Shown here: one piece after another, positions 9,233 to 18,674 of the stretch | Layout of the letters: each line of letters begins with the position of its first letter | Position numbering within the stretch: the first letter of the stretch is position 1 | Assembly: GCF_028292365.1 (NCBI RefSeq) | Contig: NZ_JAQGMM010000365.1 | Span: forward strand, 1 to 40,215 | Length of the DNA stretch: 40,215 bases | Source of the DNA: Caballeronia sp. | GTDB lineage: Bacteria; Pseudomonadota; Gammaproteobacteria; Burkholderiales; Burkholderiaceae | Direction: 5' to 3' | Program-made: the position numbers and the translations under genes | The notes under the pieces: model-generated | What the model saw: only the letters and a program-made list of their open reading frames with translations | The model's database searches: none | Told to the model about the DNA's origin: nothing

Positions 9233-9262
9233 ACCTGGCCTCCGTACTGATGACAAGACCCG

Positions 9263-9766
9263 CTACTTCGCTCCGCGCACGCGCCGCAACTCATCGAAAA
9301 CGAGCAGCACTGCGCCGATGGTAATTGCGCTGTCGGCGAGATTAAACGCCGGCCAGTGCCACGTATTAACGTGAAAATCCAGAAAGTCGATCACATGGCC
9401 ATACGCGATCCGGTCGATCACGTTGCCGATCGCGCCACCCATGATCAGCGCCAGCGCCGTGCAGAACAACCGTTGCGTGCCGTGCCGTTTCAGCAAGTAG
9501 CAGATCACGATAGCCGCGACCACACCAAGCGCCGTGAAACCCCAACGCTGCCAACCGCCGGCGCTGGCGAGAAAGCTGAACGCCGCGCCGCGGTTGTAGA
9601 TCAGGAACAGGTTGAAGAACGGCGTGAGCGCGTGCGGTTCGCCATACGTGAACACACGGGCGACCGCGATCTTCGACAACTGGTCGAAGAGAATCACAAT
9701 CAGCGCCACGCCCAGCCACGGCGCGAGTGAACCACTACTGCTTTGTTTCGACATCGTTCTTGCCAT
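9263..9766 (-). CDS. lspA: Lipoprotein signal peptidase (signal peptidase II)
   Basis: This inner-membrane aspartyl protease cleaves signal peptides of diacylated prolipoproteins just before the lipidated Cys. It has 167 aa and four membrane segments. The catalytic Asp motifs are [19 protein letters not shown] and [11 protein letters not shown]. The frame is open for a further 39 codons upstream, but those lie inside ileS. The ATG at 9766 overlaps the ileS stop as TAATG with GGAG upstream, so I chose it. ileS-lspA coupling is a conserved arrangement in proteobacteria. A likely client in this window is the livK-like lipoprotein. Confidence 0.96.
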   Translation of the reverse strand: MARTMSKQSSSGSLAPWLGVALIVILFDQLSKIAVARVFTYGEPHALTPFFNLFLIYNRGAAFSFLASAGGWQRWGFTALGVVAAIVICYLLKRHGTQRLFCTALALIMGGAIGNVIDRIAYGHVIDFLDFHVNTWHWPAFNLADSAITIGAVLLVFDELRRVRGAK

Positions 9767-12600
9767 TATGCTGCGCTCCGCGTTTCGCCGTTGCCGAAGA
9801 GATTGGTGATGCAGCGGCCGCACAATCCAGGATGTTCCGCCGATGCGCCCACGTCGTCGCAATAGTGCCAGCAGCGTTCGCATTTCAGGTATGTGGATGC
9901 AATCACGTCGACGCCTTCGTCCGCTTCGCTCGCTACCTTCACCACCCGTGCCGCCGATGTGATCAGCACGAAGCTGAGGTCATCGCCAAGACTGGTCAAC
10001 GCGTTGAACCGCGCGCCGCTCGCCCGTACATCCACTTCAGCCTGCAGCGACGAACCGATCAGATTCGCCGTGCGTGCTTCTTCCAGCGCCTTCGTGACGT
10101 CGCTGCGCGCTGAGCGGATCAGCGTCCACTTGTCGAGCAATTCGCCGGCCTCGGGCACTTGCGGATAAGCGTGATACACCTCCGTGAAGATGGTATCGCG
10201 ACCGGGTTGCAGCACCTTGTAGGCCTCTTCCGCCGTGAACGACAGGTACGGCGCGACCAGCCGCAGCAAACCATGCGCGATGTGATGCAGCACTGTTTGC
10301 GCCGCGCGGCGTTCGCGCGAGTCGGGCTTCATGGTGTAGAGCCGATCCTTCAGCACGTCCAGATAGAACCCGCCGAGATCTTCCGAGCAGAACGTAGCAA
10401 GCTTCGACACCACCGGGTGGAACTCGAATTTCTCGTAGTGCGCGAGCACATCGTCTTGCAGGTTCTGCGCTAGGGCGACGGCGTATTTGTCGATTTCGAG
10501 CCAGTCTTCCACCGGACGCGCGTGCTGCTCGAAGTCGAAATCGGAGAGATTGGACAAGAGGAAACGCAACGTATTGCGAATCCGCCTATATGTTTCCGTC
10601 ACGCGCTTCAGGATCTCTTCGGAGATCGCGAGTTCGCCTGAATAATCCGTCGATGCAATCCACAGGCGGATGATTTCCGCGCCCAGCCGGTTCGACACTT
10701 CGTGCGGGTCGATGCCATTACCCAGCGACTTTGACATCTTGCGGCCTTCGCCATCAACCGTGAAGCCGTGCGTGAGCAGCGCGTTGTACGGCGGGCGGCC
10801 ATCGAGCATGGAGGCAGTGAGCAGCGACGAATGGAACCATCCGCGATGCTGGTCCGAGCCTTCCAGATACAAGTCCGCCGGGAATTGCAGCGAATCCTTG
10901 TGCGAGCCGCGCAGCACGTGCCAGTGCGTCGTACCGGAATCGAACCACACGTCGAGCGTGTCGCGATTCTTCTCGTACATGTTGGCTTCGTTGCCGAGCA
11001 GTTCCGCTGGATCGAGCGTTTGCCACGCTTCAATGCCACTCACTTCCACGCGCTTCGCTACTTCTTCCAGCAATTCCAGCGTGCGCGGATGCAGTTCGCC
11101 GGTTTCCTTGTGGACGAAGAATGCCATCGGCACGCCCCATTGGCGTTGCCGCGAGAGCGTCCAGTCCGGCCGGGTCGCGATCATGCTGTATAGACGCTGC
11201 TTGCCCCATGCAGGGAAGAACGCGGTGTTCTCAATCCCTTCCAGCGCGGTTTCACGCAGCGTGCGCGACGTATCGTTCGGCTTCACGTCCATGCCGGCGA
11301 ACCACTGCGACGTCGCGCGATAGATGATCGGCGTCTTGTGGCGCCAGCAGTGCATGTAGCTGTGCTTGTACTTCTCGGTTTTCAGCAGCGAATGTGCGCC
11401 GCGCAAGGCCGCCACGATCTGGTCGTTGGCTTCCCAGATCGACAGTCCGCCAAACAAAGGCAGCGACTCGATATACCGCCCATCGCCCATGACCGGGTTG
11501 ATGATGTCCGAATCTGTCATGCCATGCGCCTTGCACGACACGAAGTCTTCCACACCATACGCCGGCGATGAATGCACGATCCCCGTGCCGCTTTCGGTCG
11601 TCACGTACTCGCCCAGATACACGGGCGCCGTGCGTTTATAGCCGGGGTGAGCCGCGCTCAACGGATGATGAAAACGCAGGCCGCTCAACTTCTCGCCCGT
11701 CGTGGTCGCGATGATCGAACCCGTGAGTTCGTATTGCTTCAGGCATTCTTCCACGCGATCAGCGGCCAGGATCAGCAGACCCTTTTCCGTATCGACGAGG
11801 CTATAGACAATCTCCGGATGCACGTTGAGCGCCTGATTCGCGGGGATGGTCCATGGGGTCGTCGTCCAGATCACGATGCCGCCTTCCTGCTTCGGTAACG
11901 CGGCAAGCCCGAACGCCTGCGCGGTCTTTTCCGGCTCGGCAAAAGTGAACAGCACGTCGATGGTCGGATCAACCTTGTCCTGATACTCGACTTCGGCTTC
12001 AGCCAGCGCCGAACCACAATCGAAACACCAGTTCACCGGCTTCAGCCCGCGATACACATAACCCTTCTCGAGGATCTTCCCCAGCGCGCGGATTTCGCCC
12101 GCTTCGTTGGTGAAATTCATCGTCTTGTACGGATTGTCCCAGTCGCCGAGTACACCAAGGCGACGGAAGCCGAGCTTCTGCTTCTCGATCTGCGCGCTCG
12201 CGTAGGTGCGCGCTTTTTCCATCACTTCGCGTGCCGGCAGCGACTTGCCGAACTGCTTTTCGATCTGGATTTCGATTGGCATGCCGTGGCAATCCCAACC
12301 GGGGACATAGACCGCGTCGAAGCCCGCCAGGTTGCGCGCCTTCACGATCATGTCCTTCAGGATTTTGTTCACCGCGTGGCCGAGGTGGATGTCACCGTTC
12401 GCATACGGCGGGCCGTCGTGCAGGATGAACTTCTTGCGGCCCTTGCTGGCGGCGCGGATCTTCTCGTAGATCTTGTTGTCCTGCCATTCCTGCACCCATT
12501 GCGGCTCGCGCTTGGGCAAGTCGCCTCGCATGGGGAACGGCGTATCCAGCAGGTTGACCGGATATTTCGACTGGGGCTTGGCTTCTTTCTTGTTGCTCAT
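9766..12600 (-). CDS. ileS: Isoleucyl-tRNA synthetase
   Basis: This class I aminoacyl-tRNA synthetase charges tRNA-Ile and edits misactivated valine. It has 944 aa. The HIGH motif is HLGH at residues 72-75, preceded by PPYANGD. KMSKS is at 621-625. The C-terminus has the zinc ribbon CERC...CGRC of the bacterial-type enzyme. The editing domain (CP1) lies between, with a [14 protein letters not shown] block. The frame is open for 50 codons upstream of the chosen start, but that stretch is Ala/Arg-rich and unlike Ile[21 protein letters not shown] is a normal N-terminus, so I place the start at 12600. It lies downstream of ribF and directly upstream of lspA. Confidence 0.97.
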   Translation of the reverse strand: MSNKKEAKPQSKYPVNLLDTPFPMRGDLPKREPQWVQEWQDNKIYEKIRAASKGRKKFILHDGPPYANGDIHLGHAVNKILKDMIVKARNLAGFDAVYVPGWDCHGMPIEIQIEKQFGKSLPAREVMEKARTYASAQIEKQKLGFRRLGVLGDWDNPYKTMNFTNEAGEIRALGKILEKGYVYRGLKPVNWCFDCGSALAEAEVEYQDKVDPTIDVLFTFAEPEKTAQAFGLAALPKQEGGIVIWTTTPWTIPANQALNVHPEIVYSLVDTEKGLLILAADRVEECLKQYELTGSIIATTTGEKLSGLRFHHPLSAAHPGYKRTAPVYLGEYVTTESGTGIVHSSPAYGVEDFVSCKAHGMTDSDIINPVMGDGRYIESLPLFGGLSIWEANDQIVAALRGAHSLLKTEKYKHSYMHCWRHKTPIIYRATSQWFAGMDVKPNDTSRTLRETALEGIENTAFFPAWGKQRLYSMIATRPDWTLSRQRQWGVPMAFFVHKETGELHPRTLELLEEVAKRVEVSGIEAWQTLDPAELLGNEANMYEKNRDTLDVWFDSGTTHWHVLRGSHKDSLQFPADLYLEGSDQHRGWFHSSLLTASMLDGRPPYNALLTHGFTVDGEGRKMSKSLGNGIDPHEVSNRLGAEIIRLWIASTDYSGELAISEEILKRVTETYRRIRNTLRFLLSNLSDFDFEQHARPVEDWLEIDKYAVALAQNLQDDVLAHYEKFEFHPVVSKLATFCSEDLGGFYLDVLKDRLYTMKPDSRERRAAQTVLHHIAHGLLRLVAPYLSFTAEEAYKVLQPGRDTIFTEVYHAYPQVPEAGELLDKWTLIRSARSDVTKALEEARTANLIGSSLQAEVDVRASGARFNALTSLGDDLSFVLITSAARVVKVASEADEGVDVIASTYLKCERCWHYCDDVGASAEHPGLCGRCITNLFGNGETRSAA

Positions 12601-12764
12601 GGATAACTCGATATCTATTCGATGAAGCGGCGGTGAGGCGGCGGTTCCAAGCGGGCAAGCTCGGGAACGGGCTCGAAGGTGCGTGTTTAGCGAGGCAGCG
12701 GGCAGCGCGTCGGGAGTTTTATCGGAAACCTTATCGGAATCTTTGGGCACCCGGCGCCACGCGC

Positions 12765-13754
12765 TTACCTAATTCGGTCGGTGGCCGAGGTGGCGAAACC
12801 GCTGTCGCGGCCACTTGAGTTCACGTCTGCAGCGAAATACGCGCGAGCGTTGGTCACGTCGCGCGCTATGGCTGCCGTCAGGGTTTCGAGGTCCACGTAT
12901 TTCTCCTCGTCGCGCAGCTTTTTCAGGAATTCGATACGCACAAGCTTGCCGTACGCGTCGCCATGCCAGTCGAGCACGAAGGTTTCAAGCATCACGCGGC
13001 CGGAATCGTCCACGGTCGGACGCAGTCCGAGGCTCGCCACGGCCGGCAGCGGGTCGGGTCCAAGCCCATGCACAAGCACGACGAAGATGCCTGCGAGCGC
13101 CGGCCGCTTATGGGCGATCGGCATGTTGAGCGTGGGAAAGCCGAGATCGCGGCCGAGTTTTTGTCCGTGGACCACGTGGCCGCTAATGACGTAGGGGCGG
13201 CCGAGTGCGAGGCGGGCGGCGTCGAGATCGCCTGCGACCAGCGACGACCGCACGCCCGAACTCGAAATGCGCGCGCCGTTCAGGTCCGCGACCGTTGCCA
13301 TTTGTTCGACTTCGAAGCCATGTTTGCGTCCGGCTAGTTGCAGCGATTCGAAATCGCCGGCGCGTTTCGCGCCGTAGCGGAAGTCATCGCCAATCATCAC
13401 CCAGCGCGCATGCAACCCGTTCACGATCACGTTTTCGACGAACGTGTCCGGCGGCTGGCTGGCGAAGGTGTGATTGAAGTGTTCGACCACCACACGATCC
13501 ACGCCGTTCGTACGCAGCGCTTCCAGCTTGTCGCGCAGCATGGCAATGCGCGGCGGCGCGCCGGCGGGATTGAAGAATTCGCGGGGATGCGGCTCGAAGG
13601 TCATCACGCAGACCGGCAGGCCGCGGGCGTCCGCGGCGGCGCGCACGTGGGCGAGCAGCGCCTGATGGCCACGGTGGACACCGTCAAAATTGCCGATGGT
13701 CAGCGCACAGGGCGCGCGGCTTTCGGCATTGGGTAGGCCGCGAAAGACTCTCAC
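12765..13754 (-). CDS. ribF: Bifunctional riboflavin kinase / FAD synthetase
   Basis: RibF phosphorylates riboflavin to FMN and adenylylates FMN to FAD. It has 329 aa, slightly longer than the E. coli enzyme (about 313). The N-terminal nucleotidyltransferase domain has [14 protein letters not shown] (residues about 18-31) and ARISSSGVR. The C-terminal kinase domain has [12 protein letters not shown] and the [11 protein letters not shown] segment. The start is GTG at 13754, which gives [21 protein letters not shown], the typical Burkholderiaceae N-terminus. It is the first gene of the minus-strand block. A TATAAT hexamer on that strand at 13862-13867 may be its -10 element, but no good -35 accompanies it. 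Confidence 0.96.
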   Translation of the reverse strand: MRVFRGLPNAESRAPCALTIGNFDGVHRGHQALLAHVRAAADARGLPVCVMTFEPHPREFFNPAGAPPRIAMLRDKLEALRTNGVDRVVVEHFNHTFASQPPDTFVENVIVNGLHARWVMIGDDFRYGAKRAGDFESLQLAGRKHGFEVEQMATVADLNGARISSSGVRSSLVAGDLDAARLALGRPYVISGHVVHGQKLGRDLGFPTLNMPIAHKRPALAGIFVVLVHGLGPDPLPAVASLGLRPTVDDSGRVMLETFVLDWHGDAYGKLVRIEFLKKLRDEEKYVDLETLTAAIARDVTNARAYFAADVNSSGRDSGFATSATDRIR

Positions 13755-13956
13755 GATATCGGTTGGGTCGGCGGTTGGCGGTTAATTGGGCTCAAAACAA
13801 GCTAAATACAAGTCATGCGGGGCTGACGCAGCGCGAGGCTGGCAAAGCCGCAAAGCGTTCGATTATAAACGCTCGCAGCACAGGACGGAGGCCGGGCGCA
13901 CTACGGGGCCGGCGGATTCGCCGGGTTTTGACAGCATCGAATGATAAAATCCGCGG

Positions 13957-14607
13957 ATGAAAAAAATCGTCATCCTGATTTCCGGGCGGGGAACCAATAT
14001 GGAAACCGTCGTGCGGGCTTGCGCGCGCGAAGGCTGGCAGGCGCAGGTGGCCGCTGTCATATCGAATCGCCCAGACGCCGCCGGGCTTGCGTTCGCAGCG
14101 GCGAACGGGATTCCAGCAACTGTTGTAGATCACCGTGATTTCACAACGCGCGAAGCCTTCGATCAGGCGCTTGCACGCAGTATCGACGGCTTCGAGCCGG
14201 ACCTCGTCATGCTTGCAGGCTTCATGCGCGTATTGACCGACGCTTTCGTCGAGCGCTACGCGGGCCGCATGATCAATGTTCACCCGTCGCTGTTGCCGTG
14301 CTTTCCGGGCCTCAAAACCCACCAGCAAGCACTGGATGCCGGCGTACGCGTGCACGGCGCGAGCGTCCATTTTGTCACGCCGACGCTGGATCATGGGCCT
14401 ATCGTCGCGCAAGCTGCGGTGCCGGTCATGGCCGGCGACGACGCCGCAGCGCTCGCTTCGCGGGTGCTGGCGGTCGAACACATTATTTACCCACGCGCGG
14501 TGCGCTGGTTCGTCGAAGGGCGTCTTGCCATCGACGGCGAGCGTGTCGTGCTCACGCCACCAGAGCCGCAATGGCTCTTTGCCGACATTGCCGGGGAGGG
14601 CGTATGA
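13957..14607 (+). CDS. purN: Phosphoribosylglycinamide formyltransferase
   Basis: PurN transfers a formyl group from 10-formyltetrahydrofolate to GAR, the third step of purine synthesis. It has 216 aa. Signatures are the N-terminal ILISGRGTNMETV, FMRVLTDAFVERYAGRMINVHPSLLP (conserved Asn and His of the active site) and HFVTPTLDHGPIVAQ with the catalytic Asp. The N-terminus MKKIVILISGRGTN fixes the start. No ribosome site is visible upstream, and a TAAAAT -10-like hexamer ends seven bases before the ATG, so the mRNA could be leaderless (see findings). Its stop overlaps the next gene as ATGA. Confidence 0.96.
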   Translation: MKKIVILISGRGTNMETVVRACAREGWQAQVAAVISNRPDAAGLAFAAANGIPATVVDHRDFTTREAFDQALARSIDGFEPDLVMLAGFMRVLTDAFVERYAGRMINVHPSLLPCFPGLKTHQQALDAGVRVHGASVHFVTPTLDHGPIVAQAAVPVMAGDDAAALASRVLAVEHIIYPRAVRWFVEGRLAIDGERVVLTPPEPQWLFADIAGEGV

Positions 14608-15917
14608 GGCTTCATGGATTTTTGATAGGACAAACAGAGACGTTGCTGGCCGACGTTTTGCGCTTCAGCGGCCCGGCCGATGCGGCCACCAGCCGCTTTT
14701 TCCGCGCGCATCCGAAGCTCGGCCACAACGAGCGCGGTGTGATCGCCGAAGCGGTGTTCGCCGTCCTGCGCCGCAAGATGGAGTTTTCGCATCTTGCCGA
14801 AAGCGGCAGCGGCAACTTGGCGCGGCGTCTCGCCTTGCTGGGCCTGATGCAGACGGCCGGTTTGTCGGCGGTAAAGCCCTTTATTTCCGCCGATGAATAC
14901 CAGTGGCTCAACCAGGTCTCGAAGATCGATCCGGGCAGCTTGCCGGTGCGGGTGCGGACCAATTTGCCGCAATGGATCTACGACGCCATGACGAAGCGCT
15001 TCGATACCGAAGAGCTGGCGTTGCTCGCCGCGTCGCTGAATTACCCGGCGCCGCTCGATCTGCGCGCAAACCCGATCAAGGCCACGCGCGAGCTGGTGAT
15101 CAAGACTCTGACGGAAGCGGGTATCGATGCAGGCGAAATGCCGTTTGCACCGTTTGGCGTGCGGGTGGACGGCAAGCCGGCGTTGACGCGCCTGCAGCCG
15201 TTCCAGGATGGCTGGATCGAGGTGCAGGACGAAGGCAGCCAGCTTTTGTGCTCGCTGGTCGCGCCCCGGCGCGGCGAGATGATCGTCGATTTCTGCGCGG
15301 GCGCGGGCGGCAAGACGCTGGCGCTCGGTGCAATGATGCGCTCCACGGGCCGTCTCTACGCCTTCGACGTGTCCGACCGCCGGCTCGCCAAACTCAAGCC
15401 ACGCCTGGCTCGTAGCGGTTTGTCGAATGTGAATCCGGTGCTGATCGACAGCGAACACGACGCCAAGATCAAGCGCCTGGCCGGTAAGATTGACCGCGTT
15501 CTCGTCGATGCCCCGTGTTCCGGACTCGGCACCCTGCGGCGTAATCCGGACCTGAAATGGCGCCAGTCGCCGGAATCGGTGGCCGAACTGACGCCGAAGC
15601 AGTTGTCGATCCTGACCAGCGCGGCCCGGCTGGTGAAAGTGGGCGGCCGTCTCGTCTACGCAACATGCAGCATGCTGGAAGCGGAAAACGAGGGAGTGGT
15701 CAATCAGTTCCTCGCCACGCATCCGGGCTTCAAGCTGGTCCCGGCGCGCGAGGTGCTGGCTGAACAGCGCATCGACCTCGACACGGGTGACTATCTGCAA
15801 CTTTGGCCGCACAAGCACGGCACGGACGGTTTCTTCGCCGCCGTACTTGAACGGTTGCCGGTTGCTGCCAAGGAAGCCGTTGTCGAGGAATCGGCAGAGG
15901 ACGCCGCTGAGGAATAA
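14604..15917 (+). CDS. RsmB/NOP2-family RNA (cytosine-5) methyltransferase
   Basis: This SAM-dependent m5C methyltransferase of the RsmB type has 437 aa from the chosen start. The N-terminal ~130 residues are helical and only vaguely NusB-like. Motif I of the Rossmann core is DFCAGAGGKT (from residue 229). The two Cys used by this class are present: motif IV DAPCSG (Cys305) and motif VI ATCSM (Cys355). The frame is open far upstream inside purN, but the ATG at 14604 overlaps the purN stop as ATGA and has GGGGAGGG before it. It is a divergent paralogue candidate rather than the standard rsmB, which I would expect beside def/fmt. Which rRNA base it modifies is unknown. Confidence 0.88.
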   Translation: MRLHGFLIGQTETLLADVLRFSGPADAATSRFFRAHPKLGHNERGVIAEAVFAVLRRKMEFSHLAESGSGNLARRLALLGLMQTAGLSAVKPFISADEYQWLNQVSKIDPGSLPVRVRTNLPQWIYDAMTKRFDTEELALLAASLNYPAPLDLRANPIKATRELVIKTLTEAGIDAGEMPFAPFGVRVDGKPALTRLQPFQDGWIEVQDEGSQLLCSLVAPRRGEMIVDFCAGAGGKTLALGAMMRSTGRLYAFDVSDRRLAKLKPRLARSGLSNVNPVLIDSEHDAKIKRLAGKIDRVLVDAPCSGLGTLRRNPDLKWRQSPESVAELTPKQLSILTSAARLVKVGGRLVYATCSMLEAENEGVVNQFLATHPGFKLVPAREVLAEQRIDLDTGDYLQLWPHKHGTDGFFAAVLERLPVAAKEAVVEESAEDAAEE

Positions 15918-16198
15918 GTAGAGTTTGCTCGCTTTGGTCGGTGGAAATGCGTGCAATCCCCGGCCAAAGCTTTCAAAAGCGCGAAATTCGTGTTTACCGC
16001 ACTAAACAGCGACGCGATTTAGCGGTCAAATTTCCTGTTGACCCTGCGCGAAATCAAAATTTTCCCTAATCGACACAAAGACTTGGAACGCATGGCGTAA
16101 AATGCCGTCGAACCACGTGCATGTTTCTTTCATGTACCCAACAGCCGTCGATCCTGTTTTCGTTCGGCTAATTTTTTCCGCCTTTTAGGTAAATTGCC

Positions 16199-17395
16199 TT
16201 GCTGAATTCATCGCTTGAATTTCTCGCCAACGGACTGCTCGACCTCTCGTGGTGGCAGATCCTGGTGTTCACTCTCGTGATGACGCACATCACGATCATC
16301 GGCGTGACCGTCTATTTGCATCGCTGCCAGGCGCACCGCGCGCTGGAGCTGCATCCGGTTGTCAGCCACTTTTTCCGCTTCTGGCTCTGGATGACCACGG
16401 GCATGCTGACCGGCCAATGGGCCGCGATTCACCGTAAGCATCACGCCAAGTGCGAGACCGAAGAAGATCCGCACAGCCCGCAAACGCGCGGCATCTGGAA
16501 AGTCCTGCTCGAAGGCGCCGAACTCTATCGTTCGGAAGCCAAGAACGAGGAAACCATGCGCAAGTTCAGTCACGGCACGCCGAACGACTGGATGGAACGC
16601 AACGTGTACACGCGCTATCCCATTCTCGGCATCAGCATCATGATGGTGATCGACGTTGCGCTGTTCGGCTTTGTCGGGCTGTCGGTGTGGGCCGTGCAGA
16701 TGATCTGGATTCCCTTCTGGGCAGCCGGTGTGGTGAACGGGCTTGCGCACTGGTGGGGTTACCGGAACTTCAATTCCGCTGACGCCAGCACGAACATCTT
16801 CCCGCTCGGCATCCTGATCGGCGGCGAAGAACTGCACAACAATCACCACACGTACGCCACGTCGGCGAAGCTGTCGAACAAGTGGTACGAATTCGATATT
16901 GGCTGGATGTACATCCGCATCATGTCGGCGTTCAAGCTGGCCAAGGTCAAGAAGATTGCGCCCACGCCGCGACTGTCGGCGTCAAAGCCGGTGCTCGATC
17001 ACGACACGTTGCAAGCCGTGCTGTCGAACCGCTACGAAGTGATGGCGCGTTACGGCAAGGCGCTCAAGCGGGCGTATCGTCAGGAATTGTCGAAGCTGAA
17101 AGAAGGCGGTTCCGCGGACAAGTACCAACTGATGCGCGGCGCCCGCAAATGGGCGCACAAGGAAGAGGCGGGTCTGGATGAGCCGCAACGCCAGCAGTTG
17201 CCGGCGCTTTTCTCCGACAACCACAAGCTGCGCACGTATATTGAATTGCGCCAGGATCTGGCTGCCATGTGGGATCGCTCCAACGCGTCGCGCGAACAAC
17301 TGCTCGCGCAACTGCAGGACTGGTGTCATCGGGCGGAGCAAAGCGGGATCAAGGCGCTGCAGGACTTTGCGTCACGCCTGCGTCGCTACGCCTGA
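16199..17395 (+). CDS. Membrane fatty-acid (acyl-CoA or phospholipid) desaturase with an ISL3-transposase-like C-terminal tail
   Basis: This integral-membrane di-iron desaturase, probably delta-9, has 398 aa. The three histidine boxes are HRCQAH (41-46), HRKHH (78-82) and HNNHH (213-217), with hydrophobic segments between. An in-frame stop lies nine bases before the TTG at 16199, so TTG is the first usual start codon available, and homologues begin MLNS as here. Residues about 300-398 are not needed for desaturation. They read like the helical C-terminal part of ISL3-family (IS204/IS1001) transposases: LPALFSDNHKLRTYIELR, then AEQSGIKALQDFASRLRR. A terminator follows 60 bp downstream. The 281 bp upstream hold no other gene, only an imperfect dyad at 16117-16137. 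Confidence 0.9.
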   Translation: MLNSSLEFLANGLLDLSWWQILVFTLVMTHITIIGVTVYLHRCQAHRALELHPVVSHFFRFWLWMTTGMLTGQWAAIHRKHHAKCETEEDPHSPQTRGIWKVLLEGAELYRSEAKNEETMRKFSHGTPNDWMERNVYTRYPILGISIMMVIDVALFGFVGLSVWAVQMIWIPFWAAGVVNGLAHWWGYRNFNSADASTNIFPLGILIGGEELHNNHHTYATSAKLSNKWYEFDIGWMYIRIMSAFKLAKVKKIAPTPRLSASKPVLDHDTLQAVLSNRYEVMARYGKALKRAYRQELSKLKEGGSADKYQLMRGARKWAHKEEAGLDEPQRQQLPALFSDNHKLRTYIELRQDLAAMWDRSNASREQLLAQLQDWCHRAEQSGIKALQDFASRLRRYA

Positions 17396-17455
17396 CGGCT
17401 TCACACCACCGACCTTCGTCATCGATATCCGTTAAAATTTGATGACGTCACAAGA

Positions 17456-17477
17456 CCCCGCTCTGGCGGGGTTTTTT
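17456..17477 (+). terminator. Rho-independent terminator after the desaturase gene
   Basis: CCCCGC-TCTG-GCGGGG forms a perfect 6-bp GC stem with a 4-nt loop and is followed by six T. It separates the desaturase gene from nadA. Confidence 0.9.
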
Positions 17478-17496
17478 CGTTTTGGGACGCAGTGTG

Positions 17497-17525
17497 CGTG
17501 ACGTATTCACGGCGCATTCACGTGA
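17497..17525. promoter_or_regulatory. Clustered TCACG/CGTGA elements just upstream of nadA
   Basis: CGTGA (17497-17501), TCACG (17507-17511) and the perfect palindrome TCACGTGA (17518-17525) are packed within 29 bp. ATTCACG is repeated with an 11-bp period. A weak promoter TTGGGA (17482-17487), 16 bp, TATTCA (17504-17509) overlaps them. The position, 18 bp before the nadA start, suits an operator for NAD-dependent repression, but I recognise no specific regulator. Confidence 0.35.
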
Positions 17526-17543
17526 CATGGAGACGAGGAAGCG

Positions 17544-18674
17544 ATGGAGCAGGCGATTAAAAGCGTCGAGTACGATCGGCCGCAGGGACTGACGTGCGGC
17601 ATTGGCCAGGCGTGGGCGAAAGTGCCGGACGCCCCCTCGCGTGAGGAAAAGCGGGAGTTGAAGGAGCGAATTCGAGCGTTGCTCGTGCGCGAGAAGGCGG
17701 TGTTGGTCGCGCATTACTACGTCGACGCCGAGTTGCAGGAACTGGCCGATGAAACCGGCGGTTGCGTGGCGGATTCGCTGGAAATGGCGCGTTTCGGGCG
17801 TGATCATGCGGCGCAAACGCTGATCGTGGCCGGCGTGCGTTTCATGGGCGAGACCGCGAAAATCCTCAGCCCGGAAAAACGCGTGCTGATGCCTGACCTG
17901 GACGCGACCTGTTCCCTCGACCTGGGTTGTCCCGCCGACGAGTTTTCCGGTTTCTGCGACGCCCATCCCGACCGCACCGTCGTTGTGTACGCCAACACCA
18001 GTGCTGCTGTGAAAGCGCGGGCGGACTGGATGGTGACATCGTCGATCGGGTTGGAGATCGTTGCGGATCTGCACGCACGCGGCGAAAAGATTCTCTGGGC
18101 GCCCGACCGGCATCTGGGCGGCTACATCCAGAAGAAAACCGGTGCCGACATGTTGCTGTGGCAAGGCTCGTGTCTTGTCCACGATGAATTCAAAGGCATC
18201 GAACTCGATCTGCTGCGCGCCGAGTATCCCGATGCAAAAATCCTCGTTCATCCGGAATCGCCGGAAGCGGTCGTCGCGCTCGCCGACGTGGTCGGCTCTA
18301 CAACGCAGTTGATCGACGCGGCGGTGAGGCTTGAGGCGAAGCGGTTTATCGTCGCGACGGATCTCGGGATCCTGCACAAGATGCGGCTTGCAGCGCCAGG
18401 TAAGGAGTTTATTGAAGCGCCAACGGCCGGGAACAGCGCGACCTGCAAGAGTTGCGCGCATTGCCCGTGGATGGCGATGAACGGCCTGGGGAATCTGGCG
18501 GCGGTGCTGGAACGCGGCGATAACGAGATTTTCGTTGATTCCCGGATCGCGGCGCGCGCACGCTTGCCAATCGACCGCATGCTCGATTTCGCCGCCCGTC
18601 ACAAGAAGCGCGTGCAGGCGAGCGGTGATCTGGCGAAGGATGTTTCGTTGTTTTCAAACGTAGGAGCGGCGTAA
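17544..18674 (+). CDS. nadA: Quinolinate synthase
   Basis: NadA condenses iminoaspartate (made by NadB) with dihydroxyacetone phosphate to quinolinate, using an oxygen-sensitive [4Fe-4S] cluster. It has 376 aa. The cluster cysteines are visible in [22 protein letters not shown] and [13 protein letters not shown]. The substrate-binding loop is [11 protein letters not shown]. The ATG follows GAGGAAG at good spacing. nadC overlaps its stop as TAATG. Its partner nadB is in the same window but 12 kb away on the other strand, separated by the hut cluster. Confidence 0.97.
   Translation: MEQAIKSVEYDRPQGLTCGIGQAWAKVPDAPSREEKRELKERIRALLVREKAVLVAHYYVDAELQELADETGGCVADSLEMARFGRDHAAQTLIVAGVRFMGETAKILSPEKRVLMPDLDATCSLDLGCPADEFSGFCDAHPDRTVVVYANTSAAVKARADWMVTSSIGLEIVADLHARGEKILWAPDRHLGGYIQKKTGADMLLWQGSCLVHDEFKGIELDLLRAEYPDAKILVHPESPEAVVALADVVGSTTQLIDAAVRLEAKRFIVATDLGILHKMRLAAPGKEFIEAPTAGNSATCKSCAHCPWMAMNGLGNLAAVLERGDNEIFVDSRIAARARLPIDRMLDFAARHKKRVQASGDLAKDVSLFSNVGAA

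Noticed and set aside
12601..12750. A 50-residue N-terminal extension of IleS
   Set aside because: The extra stretch is Ala/Arg-rich and unlike synthetases. The ATG at 12600 gives the normal IleS N-terminus.
13928..13950. TTGACA plus TAAAAT as a purN sigma-70 promoter
   Set aside because: The spacing is 11 bp, far from the 16-18 bp needed.
16098..16103. TAAAAT before the desaturase, and a similar TAAAAT at 17433 before nadA, as promoters
   Set aside because: Neither has a -35 at usable distance. The second would start transcription just before the terminator at 17456.
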